Assembly: GCA_018287875.1 (NCBI GenBank)
Contig: JAGVVL010000022.1
Location: forward strand, 3,410,001-3,474,000
Reading direction: 5' to 3'
Source: Nigrospora sphaerica
Taxonomy: Eukaryota > Ascomycota > Sordariomycetes > Amphisphaeriales > Apiosporaceae
Length of the DNA stretch: 64,000 nucleotides
The notes beneath the pieces are model-generated. The model had not been told where the DNA came from. It did not search any database and worked only from the letters and a program-made list of their open reading frames with translations. Both the position numbers and the translations under genes were made by a program. Positions 20,582 to 31,430 of the stretch are shown piece by piece (position 1 is the first letter of the stretch; each line of letters opens with the position of its first letter).

Positions 20582-22164
20582 ATGGACTTAATCAACGCCT
20601 TGCGCGCAAAGTGCATTCCCGTCAAGCTTGATGCCGATCCCGACTGGGCCACCGACTACGCAATGGCTTTCAACAGCCGCCTCGGCAACCCTCCTGATGT
20701 TGTCGTGGTTCCGCACACGGTCCGGCACATCTGCGACGCCATCATCATTGCGAACCAGAAGGGCGCCAAAGTCCAAGCAAGATCGGGCGGACACAGCTAC
20801 GCAGCTTTCAGCAGCCGCAAAACCGCCTGCCACATTTTGATGGTGGTCGACCTTCGCAATTTCCAAGAGGTCCGTTTCCTCGACCCGCGCGCAGAAGTGG
20901 TCGTGGTGGATGGCGGCATACGGCTCGGGAGGCTGGCCCTCGACCTCTATCGCCTGGGCGGACGCGCCTTGGCCCACGGCACCTGCCCCAGTGTCGGTAT
21001 CGGCGGCCACTTCACCCATGGCGGTTACGGCCACACGTCTCGCGCTTGGGGTCTCGCGATGGACCAAATTGTGGGCATGGACGTCGTTTTGGCGAACGGC
21101 TGTCTCGTCCAAGCTACGGCCACGCAGAACGAGCACTTGTTCTGGGCTTTGCGCGGCGCGGCCGACTCCTTCGGCGTCGTCGTCAGGTTTCACCTAAGGA
21201 CAAAGCCCGCGCCGCGGCACTCTCTCAGATTCTCCGCCGAGTACCCCGATATTGCCACGGATTACCGTGCTTGTACCGAGGCCGTCATGGCTCTTCAGCG
21301 TTTCGCCAAGCAAGATTTCTTTGACAAGGAGATGTCCTTCGGCATTCAACTCGGCCCCGGCCGGTTTGGAATCAACGGTGTCTTCCTGGACAGGATGGAA
21401 TACCAAAGCACTTGCGTCCCCCACCTGTTCGAAGTTCTGACAGGGCTGAAGAAGGCCCGAACTGGTGATAAAATGTTGGCCCTTCATCCGACCGACAAAC
21501 CATGCTCTCCAAGACTCGAAGTTGTGGATTGGGTCGATCTGCTGAAGGACCTGTAAGAGAGCCTTTGTTTCTGTTATCCGGGGATAGGGGTTTTCTCGGT
21601 CCGGGCGCCACGAATGCCTCTTTTCGAAAATTGCTAACTCGGGTCGATGACAGGGCGGGAGACGACCCTCTAATAACGCCGGAACCTTTCACAGAAAGTG
21701 GAAGCTTCTACGCCAACAGTCTCATGGTGCCCCAAGGCTTCTGTGCTAAGGCACTTGGGGATTACTTCCGGTATATCGCAATCAACAGCCCCGCGCCCAT
21801 CCACTGGTTCGCCATTATCGATATCTGGGGCGGTCATGACAGTGAGATTTCCAAAACCCTTAATGTGGCACCCTCGGTATGTCGCCGAGATGCCTTTTGG
21901 GTGGTGCAGAACTATGGTTACGTGGATGAAGGCGCTGCTTTTCCTCCCAGTGGACTGGAGTTCATAAAGGGTTTAAATCAGGCTATGGCGAGATCTGTTC
22001 CCGAGGGAGGCGCCTACGTCAACTACCCCGATTCGGACCTGGCAAGAGAGCAAGCCGGCCGTATGCACTATGGCAGCTCGTATGACAGGCTGAAGGCACT
22101 GAAGCAGGTCCTGGACCCAAATGACGTTTTCCACAATGCGCAGTCCATTGGGACGTCAGAGTAA
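20582..22164 (+). CDS. FAD-linked oxidase (BBE-like, GOOX-type)
   Basis: Two exons, 20582-21552 and 21654-22164 (101-nt intron, GTAAGA donor, GCTAAC branch site), give 493 aa. The FAD-binding PCMH domain has RSGGHSYAAF near residue 65, whose histidine is the usual 8-alpha-histidyl FAD attachment. HGTCPSVGIGGHFTHGGYGH near residue 140 holds the cysteine used for a second FAD link in glucooligosaccharide-oxidase-like enzymes. The C-terminal berberine-bridge segment (YVNYPDSDLA, then YDRLKALKQVLDPNDVFHN) is intact. Such enzymes oxidise sugars, alcohols or alkaloid-like substrates with O2, giving H2O2. Unlike most relatives the N-terminus (MDLINALRAKCIPVKLDADP) has no signal peptide, so it is either intracellular or has an unseen upstream exon. 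Confidence 0.85.
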
Positions 22165-22282
22165 AACCTGCCATACATAGTACCTGACCTTTCTCGGCAC
22201 GACAATACACATTCTTGTATTCTCCCGGGAGCAGGCAACCCGTGACGGTCGCGTCGACCGCAAACCACTGGGCCTTACCGTA

Positions 22283-23162
22283 TCACCGGCCCTCCTTCTC
22301 GTATTCGCTCATGAGCCCGGTGGCGCCATTCTCCCTCACGCCCCGGGGGAAGGCATCGCCGAGGTGGCTCGTGTGGGCCCAGGGCTTGAGGCCCATTTCC
22401 TCGCGGATGGTGGCCTCGAAGCAGGCGCTCCAGCCGAGGCGGGGGAAGCGGGCGACGACGGCGTCGCGCGTCGCGGGGGCCACGAGGCCCGGGCGGCGGC
22501 CGATGTTGTCGTAGACGGTGGCGAGCTGCGCGACCTGGCCCAGCAGGGTGATGGTGCCCTCGGCGCCGAGGTCCTGGTGGCGCACGACGGCCTCGGCGAC
22601 GGCCTCGGCCTGCGCCCGCGGCGCCGGCTCCGCTGGGGGCACCGTGGTGGCGGCCGACGCCGGCGTCGCCGCGAACGACGGCGACGTGAGCAGCTCGAGC
22701 GCCCGGTACCCGCCCCAAAATTCGAACGACAGCAGTGTCCCCGTCAGCGCCTCGTGCGACGTGCCGATGTCGTGCAGCAAGGCCGTGAGCGCCCACGTCG
22801 AGAGCGACAGGGCCGCGAAGTGCTCCGGGAACTGGTCCTTCAGTATGATGTAGCCTTGACACCAACGTCAGCACCCACGATACCCGACCAGCGGTGAATG
22901 GACATCAGGTACCAAAGTAATACACGCGCATCGAGTGGTTGTACGTGGGCGCCGAGAGCTGGCGCTTCACATACTCCTGTACCTTGACCACGAGCGGGTT
23001 ATCGTTGGGGAAAGGTATCTCGTCGGCGGATAGGGCCGTGGGCTCATGTAGAAATGGTTTCTCGCCAAAGATGGCGTTGGCATCTCTTGGGACAGCAGTC
23101 CAGCCATGCTTGGCAATGTCATCGGCCGAAGCTGCTGGGGTGGAAGGCGACGACGACGACAT
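22283..23162 (-). CDS. Cyanamide hydratase-like HD-domain protein
   Basis: Two exons on the minus strand, 23162-22913 and 22854-22283, separated by a 58-nt intron (GTACCT donor, GCTGAC branch site), giving 273 aa. The HD metal-binding motifs are visible: NHSMRVYYFG near residue 80 supplies the first histidine and LLHDIGTS near 110 the HD pair. The C-terminus (MGLKPWAHTSHLGDAFPRGV) matches fungal cyanamide hydratases (Cah/Ddi2 type), which add water to cyanamide to form urea. Some family members act on other small nitriles or hydrate different substrates, so the substrate is inferred. An in-frame upstream ATG at 23180 could add six residues. Probably cytosolic. It is convergent with the FAD oxidase, with only about 120 bp between their stops. 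Confidence 0.85.
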
Positions 23163-23910
23163 GATGTTGGACCCGCGCAACCTATAGGCGAGGAGGATGA
23201 ATTATTGGCAACTGGGAACTTTCGATGCGGTGCTATAACGACGTCTGCTTTGCGTCCAGGCTCTGAAGGCGGGGGCTCCAATTAAATATATATGTATATG
23301 ACGACACCCGTGAACCAGCTGTCATCGCCACATCATGTCACACACCGAAATGGTTCGGCTTACACAGCACAGACGACGCGGCTCCCCGATTGCGGCTGCA
23401 AGGTCAAGGCGAGCGCAGGGTGAGTAAGTGATTTAGAGGCTTCCGTGCCTCACAGGTCGAAGAATGGCAATTGGGTGACGAGTCAGTCCAGCCATCACTC
23501 CCTGGTTCCCCACGGGGTTTGACTCCTCGCTGTCGCACCACCTCTCGCTGGCGCAAGGCCGGACATTCGGGAATGGCATCAATCCCAGCGGCAGGTCTCC
23601 GCAGCCCATGATGGCGTGCTTGGTGACGGATTGCCATAGCATGAGCGCTAGCTCAAGTGAAGATCCATCGGCGCGTCGCGACTGGGCTGTGGGACGCGAT
23701 ACTCCAGGAGGGCGTGGGCGTCTGAGCGGGCTTCGGATGGTGACTAATGTATCTTGTCAGACCCCGAGCCTCTACAGCAGACGCCGGATGACAAATTAAG
23801 TATATGACAGCCGCTATCAGACTGCCTCTAGCGGGTCGCTTGTAGATGGCGGACAAGGCCATGGCAACTACTTGCCCCACTTCCCTGGTATTGCGAAGGG
23901 CGATGCATCA
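23163..23910. other. Intergenic, no gene recognised
   Basis: 5' flank of the cyanamide hydratase-like gene and 3' flank of the AP-2 mu gene. No coding signal recognised. Confidence 0.4.
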
Positions 23911-25293
23911 TCAGAAGCTAGACGTACGTGGTCAGGCCAGCCGCGGTATAGCTAAGCAGAAAAGTGAAGTGCGTAGTGTCACTTACCGAATTTCGTACGA
24001 CCCTGCTCGTGTCATATACCTCACCCACTTGACACTGGAGTAATTGCTTTTCTCGAATACCTTCAGGTACCTCACGAGGAGACCGGAGCTCGTAAACATC
24101 AGGAGACTGAAGTGCATACTGAGCGGTGGCCGAGACCAAGTCTTCTGGTTCGTCATGCTGGTCAGCTCCGCCTCGGCGCTGAGGACAAATTCGCTTTGGC
24201 CGGTGAAGCGGCCGATCTTCCAGACGATGTTGTTTTCGCTGGGCTCGTACTTGGCCTTCCCCTGGGTGCACCTCTCGGTGATGCGCGCCGTGTTGAGGGG
24301 CGTTGGGATCTTGACCACGACATTGGTCGCAAACAGCTTGCTGCCAAAATTGGCCTTGACGCCGATGCTGTATTCCACCTTGGTCTTACCGACCTCGTTA
24401 ACAATGGCGTGCACCTTGAAGGGAAGGTTGACGTTTTCGGTCGCTCGGTAGCGCATGAGCTCGAATTCGCCGTCGGGGGGCACAAAGGAGATGATGCGGT
24501 CGGCGTCAAACTTGCCCAGCTTGACGCACTGATGGAACTGACAGTCTTCCAACGTCACACTGCCGGCGGCCGCCTTGGTAGCCTTACTGCCCAGCCGGTT
24601 GCCGCTGGGCAGGGACTGCAGGCCGTCGTGGTCGAGAAGCAGGCGGTCGTTGAGGCCAAACTTGCACTCGGGGGTGCCCGAGAGGTAGGCGCGCATGATG
24701 ATCTGGCCCGTGACGTCGGCGCGCAGCACGGTACCGGTGGCGGACATCAACAGGTTGACGTCCTCGATTACGTCGACAAAGGCCTCGTTCTTGCGGTACT
24801 TGACATCGGCTTTTCGCCAGGAAAGGGCGCCGGTAGCCTGCATGGTAATCTTGGCCGAGTCCTCGGGGGCGCGCTCGGACTTGACGCCTTCGGTGGTAAT
24901 GTACATTTTCAGGGTGTCGGTCTCGGTGTTTTGGGGGTAGCCGAAGTCGATGATCTCGTCGAGCAGCTCGTAGACCAGGACAAAGTTGTTCTTGACGGCT
25001 TCCTCGTCGAACTTGCCAAAGTAGCCGCGGCCCAGCTGGATGAGGCGATAGAGGAACTCGAAGACGAGGGCGGCATTGGCGTTGCTCTTGGTGATGGCCA
25101 CCAAGTAGATGTTCTCGTGCTTGACATGGCTGAAGGTGGTGCTGCCCAGCGTCAAGATGGGTGAGCGCACTTGGGGGTTGGAGATGACCTGGATGCGGAA
25201 GACATCGGCGAGGCGCGGTCGGCAATCGTTCCGGAAGGCGCGGAAGATGAGGTTCTCGCCCTTCTGGTTGAAGATGAGAATGCCCGAGAGCAT
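23911..25293 (-). CDS. apm4: AP-2 clathrin adaptor complex mu subunit
   Basis: The main exon is 25293-23987 and a 7-nt terminal exon is 23917-23911, giving 437 aa, the usual mu-adaptin size. The N-terminal longin-like domain (MLSGILIFNQKGENLIFRAF, NIYLVAITKSNANAALVFEF) and the linker LLDEIIDFGYPQNTETDTLK fit AP-2 mu better than AP-1 mu. The C-terminal mu-homology domain begins near residue 170 (SWRKADVKYRKNEAFVDVIE) and ends WVRYMTRAGSYEIRF. Without splicing the frame stops one residue early. Splicing GTAAGT to TAG adds the conserved terminal Phe followed by TGA. The protein selects cargo at the plasma membrane during endocytosis and polar growth. The start was chosen at MLSG, since upstream frame residues are low-complexity. 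Confidence 0.93.
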
Positions 25294-27510
25294 CTTGCCA
25301 AAGGGGGGCCAATGGGGGGAGAGGGGGAGAGGGCGGTAGTTGGACTGGCGGCAGCGGCGTCGTTGGCGTCTCGTCGTCGGCTTCAAAGTGAACTTGTCGT
25401 CGGCGTCGTCGTCGTATTCGTGACCGTCGCGACCGTCGTTGTTTGCCGTCGTCGTTGCCGTCGTCCTGGTGGCCGTGTCGGTCGATCGGTCGCTCAGTCG
25501 GGTTGGTTCAGGACAACCTCCTTTCTGGCCCTGACCCTTTACGTGGATTGGGGGAGCTTTGCGTGGGGTTGATGGGCGCGACGCAGCACCGGCACACCTT
25601 GGTCGTTTGGCCCCAATGTTACTGCTGTACCCGCCAACACCAAACGCCAGCATCAGCACGGGCAGTCGATCAACCTTGGAGCTTACATGATTCAATGTGC
25701 TTGCCCGTGCTGCCTAAGCTAGGTACATAAGTACATGAATTTTACTGCACTTCCCCAACCGCCCAATGCTAATAACGGGCCCGTTCGGCTCTTGATCAGG
25801 GGCATTGGGGTTCCTCTGGCCGCCGTTTGGAGGTAGGTACTTCAATCGGACATCCGTCCGAGGGCCACACTTTGGTCTCTCTCCAGGATCGTTGTCGGGC
25901 ATGATATAGATGCTGCCAACACGCTGCTAACCTAGGTGGTGTATGGGCAGAAACACTGCATGAGATCACGGGAAGAAAGGGCGAGCATCAACTTATCGGC
26001 TACGGGATCCCTCTGCCGGTCGGGCCCAGCTGTCCCTGCCCACAGTACTTTAATTGATGTAGTGCATATGTGCGCTTGCTTACCTCATTCCACGGAGGCG
26101 TGCCTTCTTCTTAGTGCTTTGTTTCCGCCAACTCCTTCTTGTACTGCAGGCGTCCCCGTGTTTGATCACGCGATCGGCCCGACCTGGGGTTCATACTTTG
26201 CCTTCGCACGCAACCCGGCATCCAGAAAAGAGAAGCCACTTCCCCTGCGTCCTCACCTCAGTCCGGAAGAGCAGGCCATGGAGCCGGCCATCCGAAACGC
26301 ACACATGAATATTTAATATATATCATCTGACACCCTGCTCGGAATCGACCGAGCAAGTCGTGTGTTCACCGTGGGTTGCATGCATAGGCCTGCCGCCCCT
26401 CCACGGGCCACTTGGGCCGTCTTAGGCCAACGGCGATTTCAACCCTTCCCGCCGAAGAGCCATTTCCGGCAAGTGGAAACGACGCAGGGCGGGCCAGGGC
26501 AGTTGAAGGCTGCGCGACCAGATCGCCCGTTCCCTCGACCAAATTTGCTCCCATATTGGGGCGCGCCGGCCCTACCGATCGGGCAAGGAAAGGGTGGCGG
26601 TTCATCTAGCAGACAGGCATAAATGCACTGCAGCTCTATATGTCGAGGGTTTTCTACACGTTGTGTTACGGCGTTAGAACGCCGCCAAGCTTTTCTGCCA
26701 ACCTGTATCTTGCATGCGCGGGCGACTGACCGCGTTTGACTTCCCGTACGGAGCAGCATCGTGGGGCCTTGAAACCGCCCACGCAGGAGACAACCGTCGA
26801 TGCCGTAAACACCGGCCCAGTTCATCAGCCGTGCCGACCAGCCCAGCCGCTTTGTCCCCTCGGCGCTGCCACCTCGTGGCTCCGTTTGTTTCCCTGACGG
26901 ATTGGGACGTCGGGTGAGCTTCTCGGTGGGGTCCCCACTGCAGTATGGACACCCTGCCGGATACCAGTTCCGCAAGCTCGCCTCTCTCCTCCACGTTCCA
27001 GCTTCTCCGCATGCCGCCGTCTTCCCGTTCGGGAACATCAAGGAGCCTGCCTCTCCGAGATTTGCTAGTGCCGAGCCAGGGGTCCCGCGCCCCCAGTTCC
27101 GATGCGTTTGCACCCCCCGAGCCGCGAAAGCTCAATCGTGGTTGGCGGACTTACTCCCTGGCTCGCCATATACTTTTCTCGGTTCCTGGTTTTGTACGTC
27201 AGGTAAACAGGTCAAGTGGCGCCGACTCAGTGCCGTGGTCGCCAAGACGCGATGCTGTGCTCCAGTGTAACCATCGTGGCCTCCACGCGAGCCCCCCTCG
27301 CCGGACCGTCCTCCCTGGCGCCTCGTCCAAGCCGTCGGCGGGCTGAGCCTTGGCCACAGGGCAGTCTTCCGGCGGAACGAAGCAATACGACCAAAGAAGC
27401 AAGTGGAGTTATGTGCCGTCTGGTCTGCAGGACAACCGCCGCCGCCCTTGAGTCCCGCCCTTCCGGGACCACCTCCCGGTCCTCGGAAGATGCGGGATGT
27501 TGATGGCGGT
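25294..27510. other. Intergenic region and GH6 promoter
   Basis: 2.2 kb without a convincing gene. The proximal part upstream of the cellobiohydrolase is its regulatory region. I did not identify specific activator or repressor sites with confidence. Confidence 0.4.
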
Positions 27511-27517
27511 ATAAAGG
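27511..27517 (+). promoter_or_regulatory. TATA box of the GH6 cellobiohydrolase
   Basis: TATAAAG lies 94 bp upstream of the ATG at 27611, a normal core-promoter spacing for a strongly induced fungal cellulase gene. Confidence 0.65.
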
Positions 27518-27610
27518 GGGCGTCGAAGCCCCCCCTCGAAGCTCATTTTGGTCGTTGCACGGACAGACAAGGACTCAAAAGCACCCCCAGTCTACGACAA
27601 TTCCCACACA

Positions 27611-29310
27611 ATGGCGGCAAAGTGCTTTGCTCTCGCGGCCCTGAGCTCTCTGGCTCTCGCCGTCCCTCTCGAGGAGCGTCAGAACTGCGCAGGAACCTGG
27701 TTGGTAAACCCGCGTCTGCCTTGTTTGCACTCACATGACTGACACCCCTCGAAAAGGGCCCAATGCGGTGGCAACGGGTACACTGGGCCTACTTGCTGTG
27801 CTAGTGGCAGCACCTGCGTGGCGACGAATGTAAGTAACATGTAGCGTTCCTTATCACGCTTCTCAGCAACGGATCCTCCACAAACCCCCGTGTTACAACA
27901 CGACTGACCTTGGACCGGGGGAAAAGGAATGGTACAGCCAGTGCATTCCCGGAGCCCAGGCTCCCACTTCGACCGCTCGTCCCACGACGACGGCCACGCC
28001 GACCCAGGCAACGTCGAAGAGCACCACAGTCGGCACGACGACGCAGGGAACCACCACCACCGGCGGCAGCCCTACTACCTCCCTTCCTCCGGTCGGCTCC
28101 GGCACTGCTACCTGGTCTGGCAACCCCTTCCTCGGGGTCAAGCAGTGGGCCAACAGCTTCTACCGCGACGAAGTCTTGAGCAACGCTGTGCCCGTCCTGG
28201 GCTCCAAGGCGTCGGCGGTTGCTGATGTTCCCACCTTCCTGTGGATGTAAGCGAAAGCGTACCTAACGTCTCTTGTCGGGCGACGAACTAATACGGGAAA
28301 TCAGGGACACGCGGTCGAAGGTGCCCGTGATGGCCCAGGCCTTGGCCGAGATCCGCGCGGCCAACAAAGCCGGCGCCAACCCGCCTAACGCCGGTATCTT
28401 CGTCGTCTACGACCTCCCGGACCGTGACTGCGCCGCTGCCGCGTCCAACGGCGAGTACTCGATCGCCGATGGCGGCGTGGCCAAGTACAAGGCCTACATC
28501 GACGCCATCGTCGAGGTCGTCAAGGCCTACTCGGACACGCGTATCCTGCTCGTTATCGGTCAGTTCTGATGCTGGGGGCCTCCCTGAGGGTGGTGGGTGT
28601 CGGTGCTAACACTCTTGGTTGCAGAGCCCGATAGCTTGGCCAACATGGTGACCAACATGAACGTCGCCAAGTGCGCCGGCGCGGCGGCAGCGTACCAGGA
28701 GTGCACGCAGTACGCCATCAAGGCGCTCAACCTGCCCAACGTGGCCATGTACCTCGATGCCGGGCACGCCGGCTGGCTCGGGTGGGAGGCCAACCTGCCG
28801 CCGACGGCCAAGCTGTTCGGCAAGCTGTACTCGGACACGGGCAAGCCCAAGGCGCTCCGCGGGCTCGTGACCAACGTGTCCAACTACAACGCGTGGAACC
28901 TGACGTCGGCGCCGTCGTACGCGCAGGGCAACAAGGTCTTCGACGAGAGCAAGTACGTGCAGGCCCTGTACCCGCTGCTCAAGAACGAGGGCTGGGACGC
29001 GCGCTTCATCACGGACCAGGGCCGCAGCGGCAAGCAGCCGACGGGCCAGATCGAATGGGGCCACTGGTGCAATGCCCTCGGCACCGGCTTCGGCCTGCGG
29101 CCCACGACCAACACGGGCCTCGATATCCAGGACGCCTTCGTCTGGGTGAAGCCCGGCGGCGAGTGCGACGGCACCAGCGACACCAGCGCCGTCCGCTACG
29201 ACCGCTTCTGCGGCATGCCCGACGCCATGAAGCCCGCCCCCGAAGCCGGCCAGTGGTTCCAGGCCTACTTTGAGCAGCTCTTCAAGAACGCCAACCCTCC
29301 TTTCAACTAG
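27611..29310 (+). CDS. cel6A: GH6 cellobiohydrolase II with N-terminal CBM1
   Basis: Five exons (27611-27699, 27757-27829, 27927-28246, 28305-28558, 28625-29310) give 473 aa. The signal peptide MAAKCFALAALSSLALA is followed by a CBM1 (NCAGTWAQCGGNGYTGPTCC to WYSQCIPG), a Ser/Thr/Pro linker and the GH6 domain. YDLPDRDCAA and LLVIEPDSLANMV carry the two conserved active-site aspartates, the second matching the catalytic acid of Trichoderma Cel6A. It releases cellobiose from non-reducing ends of cellulose chains and is secreted. Introns interrupt the CBM twice, as in other cbh2 genes. The first donor is GTTGGT; a stronger-looking GTAAAC four bases downstream would break the frame. All other splice sites are canonical, with CTGAC, ACTAAT and GCTAAC branch sites. 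Confidence 0.97.
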
Positions 29311-29649
29311 AGAGAAGTCCCGAGGACGGACGGACGGATGGGACCGACCCCCACGAGCGAGGGAGGCACGATATAGACGAGCATTTGGGAGGGAGGGATG
29401 AACGGACACCGGGATACTCTCTCCAATGCTTCAGTTCTGATGTACATATTTTTTGTTTCTTGCTTTCTCGGGGCCCTGCCCAGAGTGTCCGAGTGCAATT
29501 ATCAAGCCGGACCTTTCTATCATACCAGTTTCACTGTTACTTATTCATCATTCCCACTTGCGGGGTCCCACTAAAGCGCAACGGGCAGTATGGCCGTGCT
29601 CACCACACTCTATGGCTTGAGTACTTGGCCACCTCTCTCTCCTGAGGTA
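29311..29649. other. GH6 3' flank, no gene recognised
   Basis: Presumed 3' UTR and terminator of the cellobiohydrolase. No coding signal recognised. Confidence 0.4.
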
Positions 29650-30361
29650 CGAACACTGACACCCGAAAGCTCTAGCGTCCTATGAACCCCGATTTGTAGC
29701 CAAGGCCAAAATGCTTATCTTGCACATTGCCGGCCGTCTGGGCAAACCAGTTGACATGGCCCAGCTCAGCATGTTCTACGGCTTTGACACGATGGGAGAC
29801 GTAGGTGAGTGACAGAACGGGTGCAGTGCAACCAGACTTCGTTTCTCCCTTTCTTTTCTTTCCGACTTTCTCCCTCCCTCCCTCTTACACACAAACACAC
29901 ACATATACAATCACAGACATATCTCCAAACTCGCTCTGGCAAACAGCTTTCTCAAAGGACTTCGGCATGCTCAAAAACGGCATCGAACACCCGGCTATCA
30001 ACACTCTGCATGGGAATCTCCTTTCCTGGGAGCATTCACGCAAGTGCCGTGGTTCGCCGCCATGCTTACCGCTATTCCGGACGCTGCTGCGAGTTACAAG
30101 AAGTTTGCAGAATGGTGCGGTAATGAGCTGAGAGAAAGGAGAAGGGTGACTGCCCTCGGCGAGCTCACGTTCCGTCCACGCGCGACGGCGACTGACGGCT
30201 ACCCTAGGTGTTCCGTCGGGAGAAATCGGCGATGGGTCACCAAGACCCCCGCGACATCGTCTCCCGGTTCTTCCAAGCCGCCGACGAAGGCGACCCCGCG
30301 GCGCCGCACACCGAAGGGGGAAGGAAGAGAAGACTGCGCATCACTGACAGAACATAGTGCC
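29650..30361 (+). pseudogene. Cytochrome P450 internal fragment (relic)
   Basis: Frame at about 29670-29802 reads LASYEPRFVAKAKMLI then DMAQLSMFYGFDTMGDV. An intact intron (GTGAGT at about 29803 to CAG at about 29950) leads to AFSKDFGMLKNGIEHPAINT. Both are typical of the C-helix to F-helix region of fungal P450s. A frameshift near 30030 then moves the coding sequence to VPWFAAMLTAIPDAAASYKK. Near 30210-30350 another piece reads QDPRDIVSRFFQAADEGD and stops. The membrane anchor, I-helix, ExxR and haem-binding FxxGxxxC are all missing. The fragment cannot bind haem and is a gene relic. Its intron contains a CT/CA-rich microsatellite (about 29860-29920). Confidence 0.75.
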
Positions 30362-31292
30362 GTTGATTCGAGAGGCGGCTGGGGTGGCAGACTACTTGAA
30401 TCTGTGGGTGATATGGTATGCCTCCAGTCCCTACGGGTCAACCTATGTCGGTGACCGCGTAGGACCAGTAGTTAGTTCCCCAACAAGTTGATGCAGAGGG
30501 TGCCACATTGGCCTCCCCCCCTCAGCATGGCCGTGACACAAGTCCAGCATTTCTTGTCGGTAACGCGCGCGAACAAGGCGTGCGTTGCGGCGTTAGATTG
30601 GGCTTGCTCGGGTTCCGGGCGGGGAAACCGTATCACAGCCCGCACTCAAGGCCACGCGTACCGCCAACTTCATCGAGATGGCTCATATGGTGGATTAAGT
30701 TTCCAGCCGAGTCCTGTGCACGGCATTCGTCCATCTCCGCGGCCAGTTTGTCAAAGAAATGCGGGCGGTACGCATTGATGCCGTATGACGGCAAGGTGCA
30801 CGGCGAAACACGCGCGGCCCCCACGCATCGTGGACGGCGACATGCCAGCGTTGCCGCTGCCGTAGGCCCGGGGCGTCGGCGATCTCCCGCGAACCGGGTA
30901 CGGCGCATGGAAAGGTGGCATTTCGGCGACGAGCTGGAAATGGCAGGCCAGTCACCCGGTTTTGGAATCGTCAGAATATGTCAGCCCGCCTTCCACATCC
31001 GGCGTTGCCGCGGTAAGCGGGCCAGCCCACGAGATGCATGATCGGGCTGGGCAACGCGTAACCAGCGGCCGGGCTGTTGACGGAACCATATGCATTGGAG
31101 CGCCGTTCCTAATTTGATAGCGTAATTGTGGTACCGGTCGGTCGTCAACCGGCTGAGCCATCACCAGCTTTTGACATGTACCCGCAGGTCTCCCATCACT
31201 GATGACATCACCATGGCGATGTACGTGATTGAATGACCGGATCGGGGCCAGACTCAGCCCGGCCGCCCCAGCTCCTCCCCCCGCAATCTTGG
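30362..31292. other. Intergenic, promoter of the decarboxylase gene
   Basis: No gene recognised. The 3' part is the promoter of the gene starting at 31431. Confidence 0.4.
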
Positions 31293-31299
31293 CTATAAA
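31293..31299 (+). promoter_or_regulatory. TATA box of PSD-like decarboxylase
   Basis: TATAAAA sits about 132 bp upstream of the ATG at 31431. The leader between them is CT-rich. Confidence 0.6.
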
Positions 31300-31430
31300 A
31301 GCCGGCCGAGACGCCGTCTTGGCATCCAGGAACAAGTCGATCGTCCCCTGACTTACTGCCTCTTCTTCAACTTCCCCATTCGCGTCTTGACATTCCGCTT
31401 CAATCCTTCAACCGCCGCAACACCGTCACG

